A stretch of 64,000 nt of DNA from Neglectibacter timonensis (GCF_900048895.1 NZ_LT160640.1:1318758-1382757); one strand, 5' to 3'. Shown: positions 45,296 through 54,284, counted from the first letter of the stretch. Notes: generated by a model not told the origin, from the letters alone. A program made the numbers and translations.

Positions 45296-47530
45296 ATGGA
45301 ACAGAAAGCATGGAAAGGCTTTACAGGCGGCAATTGGGAAACTGAGATCGACGTGCGGGACTTCATCCAGAAGAACTACACGCCTTATGACGGCAGCGCC
45401 GGTTTTCTGGCAGGGCCCACGGCCCGCACCCAGGCAGTGCGCGCCAAATTTGAAGAACTGCTCCGGCAGGAGCATGAAAACGGCGGCGCGCTGAAGGTGG
45501 ACACGGATACGGTCATCACCGTCACCTCCTTCGGCCCCGGTTATTTGGACAAGGAAAAGGATATCATTGTGGGCCTGCAGACCGACGAGCCCCTGAAACG
45601 GGCCTGCAATCCCTTTGGCGGCATGCGCATGGTGCGCAGCGCCTGCAAGGCCTACGGGTACACCGTGTCGGATAAAATCGAGCAGGAATTCCGCCTGCAC
45701 AAAACCCACAACGACGGCGTGTTTTCCGCCTACACCCCCGAGATCAAGGAAGCCCGGCACTGCGGCCTCATCACCGGCCTGCCGGACGCCTACGGCCGGG
45801 GCCGCATCATCGGAGATTACCGCAGGGTGGCCCTGTACGGCATCGACCGCCTCATTGAACAGAAGAAAGCGGATAAAATCGCCCTGGGCGACTGCGTGAT
45901 GAGCTCCCCCTCCATCCGCGCCGCGGAAGAGCTTCACGACCAGGTGAAAGCTCTGGAGGACATGAAGGCCATGGCCGCCATGTACGGCTTTGACATCTCC
46001 CGGCCCGCAGTAACTGCCAAGGAGGCGGTGCAGTGGCTGTATTTCGGCTACCTTGCCGCCATCAAGGAGCAGAACGGCGCAGCCATGAGCCTGGGCCGCG
46101 TCTCCACCTTCCTGGACATCTATTTTGAGCGGGACCTGAACGCAGGCCTCCTCACCGAAACAGAGGCGCAGGAGATTTTTGACGACTTTGTTTTGAAGCT
46201 GCGTATGGCCCGCCATCTGCGCACCCCGGATTACAACGAGCTCTTCGGCGGCGACCCCATGTGGATCACCGAGTCTGTGGGCGGCATCGGCGAGGACGGC
46301 AGATCCCTTGTTACCAGGTCCTGCTTCCGCATGCTCAACACCCTGTACAACCTGGGCCCTGCGCCGGAACCCAACCTGACCGTGCTCTGGTCGGACAGGC
46401 TCCCGGAGAACTGGAAAAAGTTCACCGCCAAGGTCTCCTGCGACACCGACGCCCTGCAGTACGAAAACGACGATATCATGCGCCCCGTGTACGGGGACGA
46501 TTACGCCATCGCCTGCTGCGTTTCCGCCATGCGCGTGGGCAAGGACATGCAGTTTTTCGGCGCACGGGCAAATCTTGCAAAGCTGGTGCTGCTGGCCATC
46601 AACGGCGGCCGCGATGAATTGAAGGGCGACCAGGTTGGGCCCAAAAAGCCTGTGTGGGACGAGGAATACCTGGACTACGACGCCCTCATCGAGCGCATCG
46701 ACTTCTACCGCCCCTGGCTTGCGAAAACCTACGTCAACGCTATGAATATCATCCACTATATGCACGACAAATATTCCTACGAAAGAAGCCAGATGGCCCT
46801 TCACGACAGCACGGTGCGCCGTTTGATGGCTTTCGGCATCGCGGGCATGAGCTGCATGGCCGATTCCCTTTCCGCTGTGAAATACGCCAAGGTGCGCTGC
46901 ATCCGCAATCCGGAAACCGGCCTTGTCACTGATTTTGAAATTCAGGGAGAGTACCCCGCCTTCGGCAACGACGACGACCGGGTGGACGCCATCGCCCGGG
47001 AGCAGGCGGAAAAATTCTACCATGCCCTCTGCCAGTATTCCCTGTATCGGGGCGCTTACCACACCCTTTCCATCCTCACCATCACCTCCAACGTGATGTA
47101 CGGCAAGAAAACCGGAAACACGCCGGACGGCCGCAAGCACGGCGAACCCCTGGCCCCCGGCGCCAACCCCATGTCAGGCCGGGACAAATCCGGAGCGCTG
47201 GCCTCCCTCAACTCCGTGGCAAAGCTCTCCTACGACACCTGCCGGGACGGCATTTCCAACACCTTCTCCATCACGCCCCAGGCTCTGGGAAAAACCGAAG
47301 AGGAGCGGGTGGACAACCTGGTTTCCATCCTCACCGGCTATTTCGGACAGAGGGCCCACCACCTGAACGTCAACGTTTTAAACCGGGAAACCCTGATGGA
47401 CGCCTATGAGCACCCCGAAAAATATCCCAACCTCACAATCCGGGTTTCCGGCTATGCGGTGAACTTTTACAAGCTCTCCCGGGAACAGCAGCGCGAGGTC
47501 ATCTCCCGCACGTTCCACGTCTCCCTGTGA
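45296..47530 (+). CDS. pflB: Formate C-acetyltransferase (pyruvate formate-lyase)
   Basis: Encodes 744 residues, normal for PFL. It splits pyruvate with CoA into acetyl-CoA and formate. The catalytic pair is Cys407-Cys408 (AIACCVSAM) and the radical-bearing glycine is about Gly719 in [13 protein letters not shown] 45296 follows AAGGGAG. The activase gene follows with a one-base overlap. Control by a ZTP riboswitch fits with formate feeding the folate one-carbon pool for purine synthesis. Confidence 0.96.
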   Translation: MEQKAWKGFTGGNWETEIDVRDFIQKNYTPYDGSAGFLAGPTARTQAVRAKFEELLRQEHENGGALKVDTDTVITVTSFGPGYLDKEKDIIVGLQTDEPLKRACNPFGGMRMVRSACKAYGYTVSDKIEQEFRLHKTHNDGVFSAYTPEIKEARHCGLITGLPDAYGRGRIIGDYRRVALYGIDRLIEQKKADKIALGDCVMSSPSIRAAEELHDQVKALEDMKAMAAMYGFDISRPAVTAKEAVQWLYFGYLAAIKEQNGAAMSLGRVSTFLDIYFERDLNAGLLTETEAQEIFDDFVLKLRMARHLRTPDYNELFGGDPMWITESVGGIGEDGRSLVTRSCFRMLNTLYNLGPAPEPNLTVLWSDRLPENWKKFTAKVSCDTDALQYENDDIMRPVYGDDYAIACCVSAMRVGKDMQFFGARANLAKLVLLAINGGRDELKGDQVGPKKPVWDEEYLDYDALIERIDFYRPWLAKTYVNAMNIIHYMHDKYSYERSQMALHDSTVRRLMAFGIAGMSCMADSLSAVKYAKVRCIRNPETGLVTDFEIQGEYPAFGNDDDRVDAIAREQAEKFYHALCQYSLYRGAYHTLSILTITSNVMYGKKTGNTPDGRKHGEPLAPGANPMSGRDKSGALASLNSVAKLSYDTCRDGISNTFSITPQALGKTEEERVDNLVSILTGYFGQRAHHLNVNVLNRETLMDAYEHPEKYPNLTIRVSGYAVNFYKLSREQQREVISRTFHVSL

Positions 47531-48228
47531 TGAAGGGGCATGTGCATTCCGTGCAGTCCCTGGGGGCTGTGGACGGACCCGGACTGCGGTATGTAGTGTT
47601 TCTGCAGGGCTGCCCCCTGCGCTGCGCCTACTGCCATAACCCCGACACCTGGGAATACGGCGCCGGGGAGGAACGCGGCGCGGAGGAGCTGGTCAGGCAG
47701 ATTCTCCGTTACCGCCCCTATTTCGGGGACAAGGGCGGCGTCACCGTCTCCGGCGGGGAGCCCCTCGCCCAGCCCGCCTTTGTGGAGGAATTGTTTTCCC
47801 GCCTCCGCCGGGAGGGCGTCCACACTGCTCTGGACACCTCCGGCATTGGGGATCCGGCTGCCGCGGAGCGGGTGCTCGCCCACACGGACCTAACCCTGCT
47901 GGATCTGAAATTTGCCGCGGAAGAAGAATACCGGAGGCACTGCAGGGGCAGCCTTTCTGCTGTCCTGCGCTTTGCCGCCCTCACCGCGGAGAGGAACATT
48001 CCCCTCTGGGTGCGCCATGTGGTGGTCCCCGGCCTCAACGATACTGTGGAGGACATGCGCCGCATCAGGGATATGGCGGAGGGCTTCCCCAATTTGAAAA
48101 AGCTGGAATGGCTGCCCTTCCACAACCTCTGCCTGGAAAAGTACCAGTCCATGGGAATCCCCTTCCCCCTGCAGGGCGTCCCGCCCATGGACGCGGACAG
48201 GCTGGAGGAATTGATTGCAAAGCTGTGA
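47530..48228 (+). CDS. pflA: Pyruvate formate-lyase activating enzyme
   Basis: Encodes 232 residues, a radical-SAM enzyme. The cluster motif CxxxCxxC is CPLRCAYCHNPD near residue 30; GGVTVSGGEPLAQPAF and LDTSGIG follow. It makes the glycyl radical on PflB with S-adenosylmethionine. The ATG at 47530 overlaps the pflB TGA by one base, so translation is probably coupled. Confidence 0.95.
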   Translation: MKGHVHSVQSLGAVDGPGLRYVVFLQGCPLRCAYCHNPDTWEYGAGEERGAEELVRQILRYRPYFGDKGGVTVSGGEPLAQPAFVEELFSRLRREGVHTALDTSGIGDPAAAERVLAHTDLTLLDLKFAAEEEYRRHCRGSLSAVLRFAALTAERNIPLWVRHVVVPGLNDTVEDMRRIRDMAEGFPNLKKLEWLPFHNLCLEKYQSMGIPFPLQGVPPMDADRLEELIAKL

Positions 48229-48275
48229 AACTGGATGCCAGACAGGACGAAGGACAAGCCTCTTTCCAAGACGAA

Positions 48276-48507
48276 AGCCGCCGGAAAAATCCGGCGGCTC
48301 AGCTTGTCGAAAAAGAGCATTTCGCCAAGCTGAACAAGTTTGCAGGGAAGAAAGAGTTTTCTCAGAAATCCTCTCCCTGTGCAAACTTGTTTCTGAATCA
48401 ACGCGGGAGAGGAACCCTGACGGTTCCCTCCCACACCCTTCCTCCCTCCGAAGGCGTTGGCTCTTACGTTTATCGACAGACCGAGCCGCCGGAAAAATCC
48501 GGCGGCT
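48276..48507. repeat. Structured repeat element, copy 1, between duplicated hairpins
   Basis: Core of 184 bases (48300-48483) flanked by two identical 24-base hairpins (48276-48299 and 48484-48507; stem AGCCGCCGG/CCGGCGGCT). The core is closely similar to copy 2 at 50059-50246 and holds at least three stem-loops: CAGCTTG/CAAGCTG, ACAAGTTTGCA/TGCAAACTTGT with a variable inner stem, and GGAACC/GGTTCC within GGGAG/CTCCC. It lies after the minus-strand HipA-like gene and after the plus-strand pflA. No credible protein is encoded. Confidence 0.85.
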
Positions 48508-48514
48508 TTCACTG

Positions 48515-49333
48515 TTACACTGCCTTTTGACGGATTAAAATGCAGGCGGAAACCCGTTGCATAATACCGTCCCGGTCCCGGGCGGGATAGTATTCCAGCA
48601 AGGGCCGCACCGTTTCCCGGATTTGCTCCGCAGTCAGCCTTGGCAGTACAAGCTGTTTCCCGGTAAGGCTGCGGGCGGCGTTCCTCTGCCGGGTGAATGT
48701 GGTTTGGAACGGCCTGGCCCGCAAGGAGGAAACCAGAGGTTCGGGATCAATATCCATCTGAAGAAGCCTGGTGTTGGAGAGCAGCCCCGCGCCGTTGTCA
48801 AAAATCGGGCAATAGCTGTAGCGCCCCTCCTGTTCTATGACGGCGATGTTGTTGAGATGCCGGTCGTCATTGCAAAACAGAGCGTCCACCTCAAAAAGCA
48901 GCGTTAAATACTGGGGAAATTTGTCCAGACCGGTATACTCCGCAACCGCCTCGGCCAAAAAAGCCACCCGCTTTTTGTCGCTGGAAAGCTGCGCCAGCTT
49001 CTGTTTGAGCGGCACTCCGAGAAAATTGCTCAGCAGACGGTTAACCGTGATCAACGACTGGCCCGGCCCAAGAAAATTTTCACTCACACAGCCCGTCCGG
49101 TCCCAGCCGTGAACATGCAGCCTTTCCATTCGGTAGCGCACAAAGGAAAAGGGCAGGCCGGTTTCAATATTACTTTTTTCCAGCAAGGCTGAAACAGCCG
49201 TTTCCGCCAGCGCCTCATAGCCAAACTGGTCCAGTTTATACCAACAGTTTTCCGCACGGTCCAGCCATTTTTCCTGATTCCCCTTGGAAGAGGTCTCCGC
49301 GATTTTTTCATCGGAAACAAGGCGTACCGTCAT
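48515..49333 (-). CDS. HipA-like kinase-domain protein
   Basis: Encodes 272 residues. The HipA-like kinase C-lobe is seen in FEVDALFCNDDRHLNNIAVI (catalytic loop about residues 155-162) and IFDNGAGLL (metal-binding Asp179). The usual N-terminal subdomain of full HipA (about 440 residues) is missing, as in short HipA/HipT-type proteins. HipA toxins phosphorylate translation factors such as glutamyl-tRNA synthetase; whether this one is toxic is unknown. It overlaps the AbrB-like gene by four bases, and the pair sits between two copies of a repeat element, suggesting a mobile cassette. Confidence 0.75.
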   Translation of the reverse strand: MTVRLVSDEKIAETSSKGNQEKWLDRAENCWYKLDQFGYEALAETAVSALLEKSNIETGLPFSFVRYRMERLHVHGWDRTGCVSENFLGPGQSLITVNRLLSNFLGVPLKQKLAQLSSDKKRVAFLAEAVAEYTGLDKFPQYLTLLFEVDALFCNDDRHLNNIAVIEQEGRYSYCPIFDNGAGLLSNTRLLQMDIDPEPLVSSLRARPFQTTFTRQRNAARSLTGKQLVLPRLTAEQIRETVRPLLEYYPARDRDGIMQRVSACILIRQKAV

Positions 49334-50004
49334 TTCCTTTTCTTCCTTTCCTCCGGCTTACCGCGTTCCCCGGAATCATCCGAAAGCGGTTTTGAAGAGC
49401 CGGAGAGACTTTCCTGGGAAATCTCCTCCACTTCCAGCCACTGCTGATCCTCCGCCATGCGCCCGCCGGTCTTTTGAATCAGCCTCAGAGGGTCGTATTC
49501 CTCGAGCCCCAAAGTTTCCAGGTACTCCCGAAGTCCGTCGCGTTCTTCCGGGATACAGCGTTCCCTCAAAAAGGCTTGGAACTCCGCCCAGCTGGGCAGA
49601 GGTTGATTGCCGAAAGCTGTTTTCACAGGGTCGTTCACGCAGTTTTCCGCAATGAGCGTTTCATCGGTAAAATCCGCATAAAGAATTGTACAGAGCCTGC
49701 TGCCATCATAATAGCGCAGGCAAGACACCCTGTGCCCCAAAGCCAGTTTTTTTTCGGCGAATTCCCGCCCTGAAAGACGGCGGGACAGGACGATACGGTC
49801 TTCATCGAAAGCAAGTTCTATTTCCCGGTTCTCCCGGCTCAGCCCCAACGCTTCCACCCAGGCGTTTGGCAGCGCGACCTTGCAGGTCTTGGAACCCTTC
49901 GCAGCGGTTCCCCCAGCTTTGCTGATGATAATTTGAGTCAGACGCGTGTCCAGACAAACCGCCCCCTTTGCATTTATTATAGGGTATTCGGTACGAATAA
50001 TCAA
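49330..50004 (-). CDS. AbrB-like N-terminal domain protein, partner of HipA-like gene
   Basis: Up to 224 residues. The N-terminal part (KTCKVALPNAWVEALGLS, REIELAFDEDRIVLSRR) looks like a SpoVT/AbrB swapped-hairpin DNA-binding fold. The rest has no recognised domain; the C-terminus is acidic then basic (GERGKPEERKKRK). The start is uncertain: TTG 50004 opens the frame, but a TTGATT-N17-TATAAT promoter lies just inside it, and a CTG at 49953 five bases after GGGGGCGG fits better, starting LDTRLTQIIISKAGG. It may be the antitoxin or regulator of the HipA-like protein. Confidence 0.65.
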   Translation of the reverse strand: MIIRTEYPIINAKGAVCLDTRLTQIIISKAGGTAAKGSKTCKVALPNAWVEALGLSRENREIELAFDEDRIVLSRRLSGREFAEKKLALGHRVSCLRYYDGSRLCTILYADFTDETLIAENCVNDPVKTAFGNQPLPSWAEFQAFLRERCIPEERDGLREYLETLGLEEYDPLRLIQKTGGRMAEDQQWLEVEEISQESLSGSSKPLSDDSGERGKPEERKKRK

Positions 50005-50030
50005 TCATTTTAACTCTTTTCCAAATCAAA

Positions 50031-50274
50031 AAACTCCGGCAGCCCATTGGCTGCCGGAATGCAGCTTGTCGAAAAAGAGCATTTCGCCAAGCTGCACAAG
50101 TTTGCAAGGAAGAAAAAGCTTTCGTTAGAAAGCCTCTTCCCGTGCAAACTTGTTTCTAAATCAACGCGGGAGAGGAACCCTGACGGTTCCCTCCCACACC
50201 CTTCCTCCCTCCGAAATCGTTGGATTTTAGGTTTGGCGACAGACTGAAACTCCGGCAGCCCATTGGCTGCCGGA
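50031..50274. repeat. Structured repeat element, copy 2, between duplicated hairpins
   Basis: Core of 188 bases (50059-50246), highly similar to copy 1 and in the same orientation. The flanks are two identical 28-base hairpins (50031-50058 and 50247-50274; stem CTCCGGCAGCC/GGCTGCCGGA) that differ entirely in sequence from those of copy 1. The hairpin at 50031-50058 is followed on the minus strand by TTTTTT, so it is the terminator of the XRE gene at 50303-50620, now split from a second hairpin copy by the element. In the long internal stem the two copies differ at paired positions while keeping pairing. Confidence 0.85.
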
Positions 50275-50302
50275 GTACTCATTTCTCTGCAATTGTAAAA
50301 AG

Positions 50303-50620
50303 TCACGGCCTTGTCCGATGAAACTGCCGCACCACTTCCGCGACGATCTGTTTTTGTTCTCCGGTAAGCGCGGCCCAGTCCATGAAAAATTCCTGCTGTT
50401 CCGGCGTCAGTTCCACCATGGCATTCCCCATACTCAAGACCTGAACCGCCGTCAAGCCAAACGCCTCTGCAATAGCCTCTAAAGTAGAATTCGTTATTCC
50501 CGTACCACGTGAGAACATGTTATCAATTGTAGATCTTGCAACACCGGACGCCCTGGTCAAATCTGCCACTGTCCAACCGCGCTGATCCATCAAATATCGA
50601 ATGGATTCTGCAACTGTCAT
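50303..50620 (-). CDS. XRE-family regulator
   Basis: Encodes 105 residues. HTH at residues ~12-60 (WTVADLTRASGVARSTIDNM, then ITNSTLEAIAEAFGL). The C-terminal part (LTPEQQEFFMDWAALTGEQK) is a short amphipathic helix pair often seen in such small regulators. AAGGAGGTG precedes the start. Divergent from the XRE gene at 50779, with an inverted repeat in between. Confidence 0.88.
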   Translation of the reverse strand: MTVAESIRYLMDQRGWTVADLTRASGVARSTIDNMFSRGTGITNSTLEAIAEAFGLTAVQVLSMGNAMVELTPEQQEFFMDWAALTGEQKQIVAEVVRQFHRTRP

Positions 50621-50654
50621 GTCCTCACCTCCTTGTGTTTTTATTGTACCCTAT

Positions 50655-50671
50655 ATCCAGTATGTGTGGAT
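50655..50671. promoter_or_regulatory. Candidate operator between the divergent XRE genes
   Basis: Inverted repeat ATCCA-N7-TGGAT, 35 bases before the minus-strand XRE gene. It may be the site for autoregulation. Confidence 0.4.
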
Positions 50672-50706
50672 TTATTGTTTTGAGTTATTCAATTCATTAA
50701 TTTGGG

Positions 50707-50735
50707 TTGACAAGTTGATTTACAAACCCTATAAT
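50707..50735 (+). promoter_or_regulatory. Consensus promoter of the plus-strand XRE gene
   Basis: TTGACA (50707-50712), 17 bases, TATAAT (50730-50735): a perfect sigma-70 consensus, about 44 bases before the start. Confidence 0.85.
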
Positions 50736-50778
50736 AGTGACAATATTCAACAATAACTATAAAAAGGAGCTGCTACCA

Positions 50779-51063
50779 ATGAAAGAACAACACTCCGCCC
50801 CAACGGGCCTCACCGCGGAAGAACAGAAGGATGCACAGCTGAAGGCCCTGATCCGCAGGCATCTTACCCTCACGCTGCGCAGGCTGCGTGCGGAACAGAA
50901 CGTCAGCCAGCAGGAAGCCGCCGATTTTCTGAAAATCAGCCGGAGCACCTATGTCTACTATGAAACGGGAAGGATCATTCCCGACATCGCCAAGCTGTGC
51001 CAGCTGTCCAGCCTGTTCCAGGTATCTGTTCTGGAGTTTTTTCCCTCCGTTCCGGAGAACTGA
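50779..51063 (+). CDS. XRE-family regulator
   Basis: Encodes 94 residues from ATG 50779 (AAGGAG ten bases upstream); the frame opening at 50737 lies at the transcription start and cannot be used. HTH: NVSQQEAADFLKISRSTYVYY, then ETGRIIPDIAKLCQLSSLF. It shares the STYxYYExG pattern with the small regulator at 20342-20584. A strong terminator follows. Confidence 0.88.
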   Translation: MKEQHSAPTGLTAEEQKDAQLKALIRRHLTLTLRRLRAEQNVSQQEAADFLKISRSTYVYYETGRIIPDIAKLCQLSSLFQVSVLEFFPSVPEN

Positions 51064-51077
51064 CCCTATCCCCTTTT

Positions 51078-51118
51078 AAAAGCAAGCGGCGCGGGAACCC
51101 CCGTGCCGCTTGCTTTTT
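51078..51118 (+). terminator. Terminator of the XRE gene
   Basis: A 13-bp perfect stem (51078-51090 with 51105-51117) with T tract. A-rich on the left, so it may work both ways. Confidence 0.92.
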
Positions 51119-51216
51119 CCGCCTTTTCCCTGTATACTTGGTACAATTTCTTCCCGCCTGCGCCTCTGTAAAACAGAGATGTGGGCGGAGAGCCAAGGAA
51201 AAAGGAGGTGGTACAA

Positions 51217-51297
51217 TTGGTTCTGATGAAAAATGACCGGTTCTGCTTCAGAATCGGTTCCGATGTGCTCCATACAAGCCCGATGAATGCGGACTAA
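51217..51297 (+). CDS. Leader peptide upstream of the ABC-F gene
   Basis: A 26-codon open frame starting at TTG 51217, eight bases after GGAGG (51204-51208). Product MVLMKNDRFCFRIGSDVLHT then SPMNAD. Its codons for VLHTS overlap one arm of the leader stem at 51268-51277, so a ribosome stalled or slowed here would change the leader fold. This is the usual layout of translation-sensing attenuators for antibiotic-resistance genes. Confidence 0.65.
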   Translation: MVLMKNDRFCFRIGSDVLHTSPMNAD

Positions 51298-51342
51298 ACT
51301 GGCCGATCCATTGTATGGAGCGATTTTCGGATCGCCTTTTTT
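51268..51342 (+). promoter_or_regulatory. Attenuator-like leader of the ABC-F gene
   Basis: A 10-bp perfect stem CTCCATACAA (51268-51277) / TTGTATGGAG (51311-51320) is followed by a short hairpin GCGAT/ATCGC (51320-51335) and TTTTTT (51337-51342), a terminator. A rival pairing CGATCC (51304-51309) / GGATCG (51329-51334) is possible. The stem's left arm is inside the leader peptide frame. The ABC-F gene begins 80 bases later. Confidence 0.7.
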
Positions 51343-51422
51343 GCACCCGCCGGACGCGGGGTTTCGCATGGCATGGGCTTGTCTTTTGAACCTACTACTC
51401 AAAAGAACAGGAGCCTAGTGCA

Positions 51423-53054
51423 ATGATCGAAATAGGAATGAACCATATTGTCAAAAATTTTGGATTTAAAAAGATTCTCGATAAAGCCTGTCTGGAAGTG
51501 ATGACTGGAGAACGGGCCGCCATTGTCGGACGCAACGGAACCGGAAAATCCACTATCCTGAAGCTCATCTCCGGGGAAGAAAGCCCGGATTCCGGAGAGA
51601 TCAGCATCCGCCGGGGCGCAACCCTTGGCGTGCTGGAGCAGATTCCCCGCCTGCGGGAACCGGGAAAGACCGTGGAGGAGGTGCTGCTGGAGCCCTTCGC
51701 CGACGTGCTTGCCGCCGAGCGGGAGCTGCGGGCCCTGGAAGCGGAAATGGCCTCCCCCGCGGCGGACTTCGACACGGTGATGGAACGCTACTCCGTCCTG
51801 CAGGAGCGCTACACGGCGCTGGGCGGCTACGAGCAGGAGGAGCGCACCGCCAAGGTGGTGCAGGGCTTCCGCCTCGCCGGGCTGCTGGACAGGGAGTACA
51901 ATGTCTTAAGCGGGGGCCAGAAAACCGTGGTGAACCTGGCGGCAGCCGTGCTGCGGCAGCCGGATATCCTGCTGCTGGACGAACCCACCAACCACCTGGA
52001 CGTAAAAACCCTGGAATGGTTTGAAGGGTTCCTTGCGAAATACCGAGGCACCGTGCTGCTGGTGTCCCACGACCGGTACTTTCTGGACCGCGTGGCGAAC
52101 CGCACCATCGTGTTGGAAGCGGGGCAGTGCGTCTCCTATCCCGGGAACTACACCTTCAGCATGCAGGAGCAGGAGCGGCTGATGCTGCAGGAATTCGAGC
52201 AGTACAAAACCCAGCAGAAAAAGATCGCCGCCATGAAGGCCGCCATCAAGCGGTTCCGGGAATGGGGCGCCCAGGCGGACAACCCAAAATTCTTCCGCAA
52301 GGCAAAGGAACTGGAAAAGCGCTTGGAAAAGCTGGAAATTCTGGAACGTCCCCAGCTGGAGAAGCCCAAAGTCCCCATCAAATTTTCTGGGGCCCGCACC
52401 GGCGCCGAGGTACTCAGGCTCCGGGATTTTTCCCTGGCCTTTGGGGAGACGGTCCTGCTGGAACACGCCGGGCTGCTGGTCCGGGAAAAGGAAAAGGTCT
52501 GCCTGATGGGAGACAACGGCACGGGAAAGACCTCGCTGATCAAGGCGGTTCTGGGGGAACTGGCGGATTATTCCGGGGAGATTGTCCTGAACCCCAGCGT
52601 CCAGCTGGGCTATATCCCGCAGGAAATCCGCTTCCCCGTGGAGAAGGACAGCGTGCTGGAAGCCTTCCGCAGGGAACACGTGTGCAGCGAAGGGGAAGCT
52701 AGGAACCTGCTGGCCAAGTATTTCTTCCTCGGCGCAAATGTGTTCAAGCGTGTTTCCTCCCTTTCCGGCGGCGAAAAGGTGCTGCTGAAGCTCTGTATCC
52801 TGCTGCAGAACCAGGTAAATTTTCTCATTCTGGACGAACCCACCAACCACATCGACATTGAAACCCGGGAAATGCTGGAGGACGCCCTCCTGGAATACAG
52901 CGGCACGCTGCTGTTCATTTCCCACGACAGGTACTTTATCGAAAAAACGGCCTCCCGCATCACCACCCTGCGGGAGCGCCGTATAGACAGCTTTGACGGC
53001 GGCTATGCCGCCTACCGGGCCTATCTGACAAAAAAAGGAGGGACGGCGGACTGA
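51423..53054 (+). CDS. ABC-F family ATPase, probable ribosome protection factor
   Basis: Encodes 543 residues: two ATPase domains and no membrane segments. First site: Walker A GRNGTGKST, signature LSGGQKT, Walker B LLLDEPTNHLD. Second: GDNGTGKTS, LSGGEKV, FLILDEPTNHID. The linker between them (about residues 240-320, rich in Lys and Glu) forms the helical hairpin that enters the ribosomal E site. ABC-F proteins either tune translation or displace antibiotics from the ribosome; the peptide-coding attenuator upstream favours the resistance class. AGGAG lies nine bases before ATG 51423. Confidence 0.88.
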   Translation: MIEIGMNHIVKNFGFKKILDKACLEVMTGERAAIVGRNGTGKSTILKLISGEESPDSGEISIRRGATLGVLEQIPRLREPGKTVEEVLLEPFADVLAAERELRALEAEMASPAADFDTVMERYSVLQERYTALGGYEQEERTAKVVQGFRLAGLLDREYNVLSGGQKTVVNLAAAVLRQPDILLLDEPTNHLDVKTLEWFEGFLAKYRGTVLLVSHDRYFLDRVANRTIVLEAGQCVSYPGNYTFSMQEQERLMLQEFEQYKTQQKKIAAMKAAIKRFREWGAQADNPKFFRKAKELEKRLEKLEILERPQLEKPKVPIKFSGARTGAEVLRLRDFSLAFGETVLLEHAGLLVREKEKVCLMGDNGTGKTSLIKAVLGELADYSGEIVLNPSVQLGYIPQEIRFPVEKDSVLEAFRREHVCSEGEARNLLAKYFFLGANVFKRVSSLSGGEKVLLKLCILLQNQVNFLILDEPTNHIDIETREMLEDALLEYSGTLLFISHDRYFIEKTASRITTLRERRIDSFDGGYAAYRAYLTKKGGTAD

Positions 53055-53086
53055 ACCGGCGTCCCTCGGAAAGAAGGGATCGCAGC

Positions 53087-54256
53087 ATGGAAGACCTCAA
53101 GCGGGCGCAGGCGCTGCAGGCGGAACTTACGGCATGGCGCCGGTATCTGCACCGCCACCCTGAAACAGGCATGGCGCTGCCGGAAACCTCGGCTTTTGTG
53201 CTGGAGCGCCTGCGGGAGATGGGTTTTGAACCCGCCGAGCTGCCTCACGGCGGCATCACGGCCCTGGCGGGCGGAAAGCGTCCTGGAAAAACCGTGCTTC
53301 TGCGGGCGGATATGGACGCGCTGCCCATGAAGGAGGAGAGCGGCCTGCCCTTCGCTTCCTGCCGGGAAGGGATTGCCCACACCTGCGGGCACGACATGCA
53401 CACAGCCGCGCTGCTGGGCGCTGCCAAACTGCTGAAGGAAGAGGAGGATGCTCTGCCCGGCACAGTGAAATTTATGTTCCAGCCCGGGGAGGAAACCCTG
53501 CAGGGGGCCAAAAGCATGGTTGCGGACGGCATATTGGAGCAGCCTCACGTGGATGCGGCGGTAATGATGCACATGGCCCCCCTGCTCCCCACCGGTATGG
53601 TGTTCTATGGGTCCGGGACCGTGGCTGCCTCCAGCGACCCCTTCCGCATCACCGTGCGCGGAAAAGGCGGACACGGGGCAAGGCCCCATCTCTCAGTCGA
53701 CCCTATCAATGCCGCCGCCCACATCCACCTCTCCCTGCAGGAGCTGATCAGCCGGGAGACGGATGCGGCGGACCCGGCCGTGCTCACCATCGGTACCTTC
53801 CACGCAGGGACGGCGGATAACGTCATCCCCTCCGAGGCCGTGATGACGGGAACCCTGCGCACCTATAACAAGAAAGTACGGGATTTTTTACTGCCCCGCA
53901 TGCGGGAGATGGTAGAGCTTACCGCAAAGGCGTTCCGCGCCGAAGGGGAGTTCCTTGTCACCTCCTCCGTGCTTCCGCTGAAGGCCGATCCCGCAGTGGT
54001 AAACCCGGCGGGGGCTGCTTTTCAAAGGGAGCTGGGCGGCAAGGCTGTGGAAAGCCATGAGCCCATGTGCGGTTCAGAGGACTTTGCAGAGGTGACGGAC
54101 CGCGTGCCCTCCCTCTGCTTCCTGCTGGGCGGCGGCTCCCGGGAGGAGGGCTTTTCCCACGGCATCCATCATCCCAAGGTGCGGTTCCAGGAGGACAGCC
54201 TTTCTTACGGCGCGGCAGCCTACGTCATTGCGGCCAAGGCCCTGCTGAGCCCCTGA
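53087..54256 (+). CDS. M20-family amidohydrolase
   Basis: Encodes 389 residues. Metal ligands by family: Cys/His in THTCGHDMHTA-like segment (IAHTCGHDMHTAALL), Glu pair in MFQPGEETLQGA, His in MMHMAPL and the late His in GFSHGIHHPKV. These aminoacylase/IAA-amino-acid-hydrolase-like enzymes cleave N-acyl amino acids. It lies 32 bases after the ABC-F gene and may be co-transcribed with it. GAAGGGA precedes the start; a strong terminator follows. Confidence 0.92.
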   Translation: MEDLKRAQALQAELTAWRRYLHRHPETGMALPETSAFVLERLREMGFEPAELPHGGITALAGGKRPGKTVLLRADMDALPMKEESGLPFASCREGIAHTCGHDMHTAALLGAAKLLKEEEDALPGTVKFMFQPGEETLQGAKSMVADGILEQPHVDAAVMMHMAPLLPTGMVFYGSGTVAASSDPFRITVRGKGGHGARPHLSVDPINAAAHIHLSLQELISRETDAADPAVLTIGTFHAGTADNVIPSEAVMTGTLRTYNKKVRDFLLPRMREMVELTAKAFRAEGEFLVTSSVLPLKADPAVVNPAGAAFQRELGGKAVESHEPMCGSEDFAEVTDRVPSLCFLLGGGSREEGFSHGIHHPKVRFQEDSLSYGAAAYVIAAKALLSP

Positions 54257-54284
54257 AGCTGCGGAATATCCTGTTGTTATTTCG

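Noticed and set aside
45062-47140. A 692-codon open frame on the strand opposite pflB
   Set aside because: Shadow of a GC-rich gene: no ribosome site, no known family, and the plus-strand PFL has full catalytic motifs. The same applies to long antisense frames opposite hflX, the germination genes and the ABC exporters.
48230-48510. Short open frames through both repeat copies as a small protein family
   Set aside because: Both strands are open by chance over the repeat, starts differ between copies, no ribosome sites, and differences between copies preserve RNA stems rather than codons.
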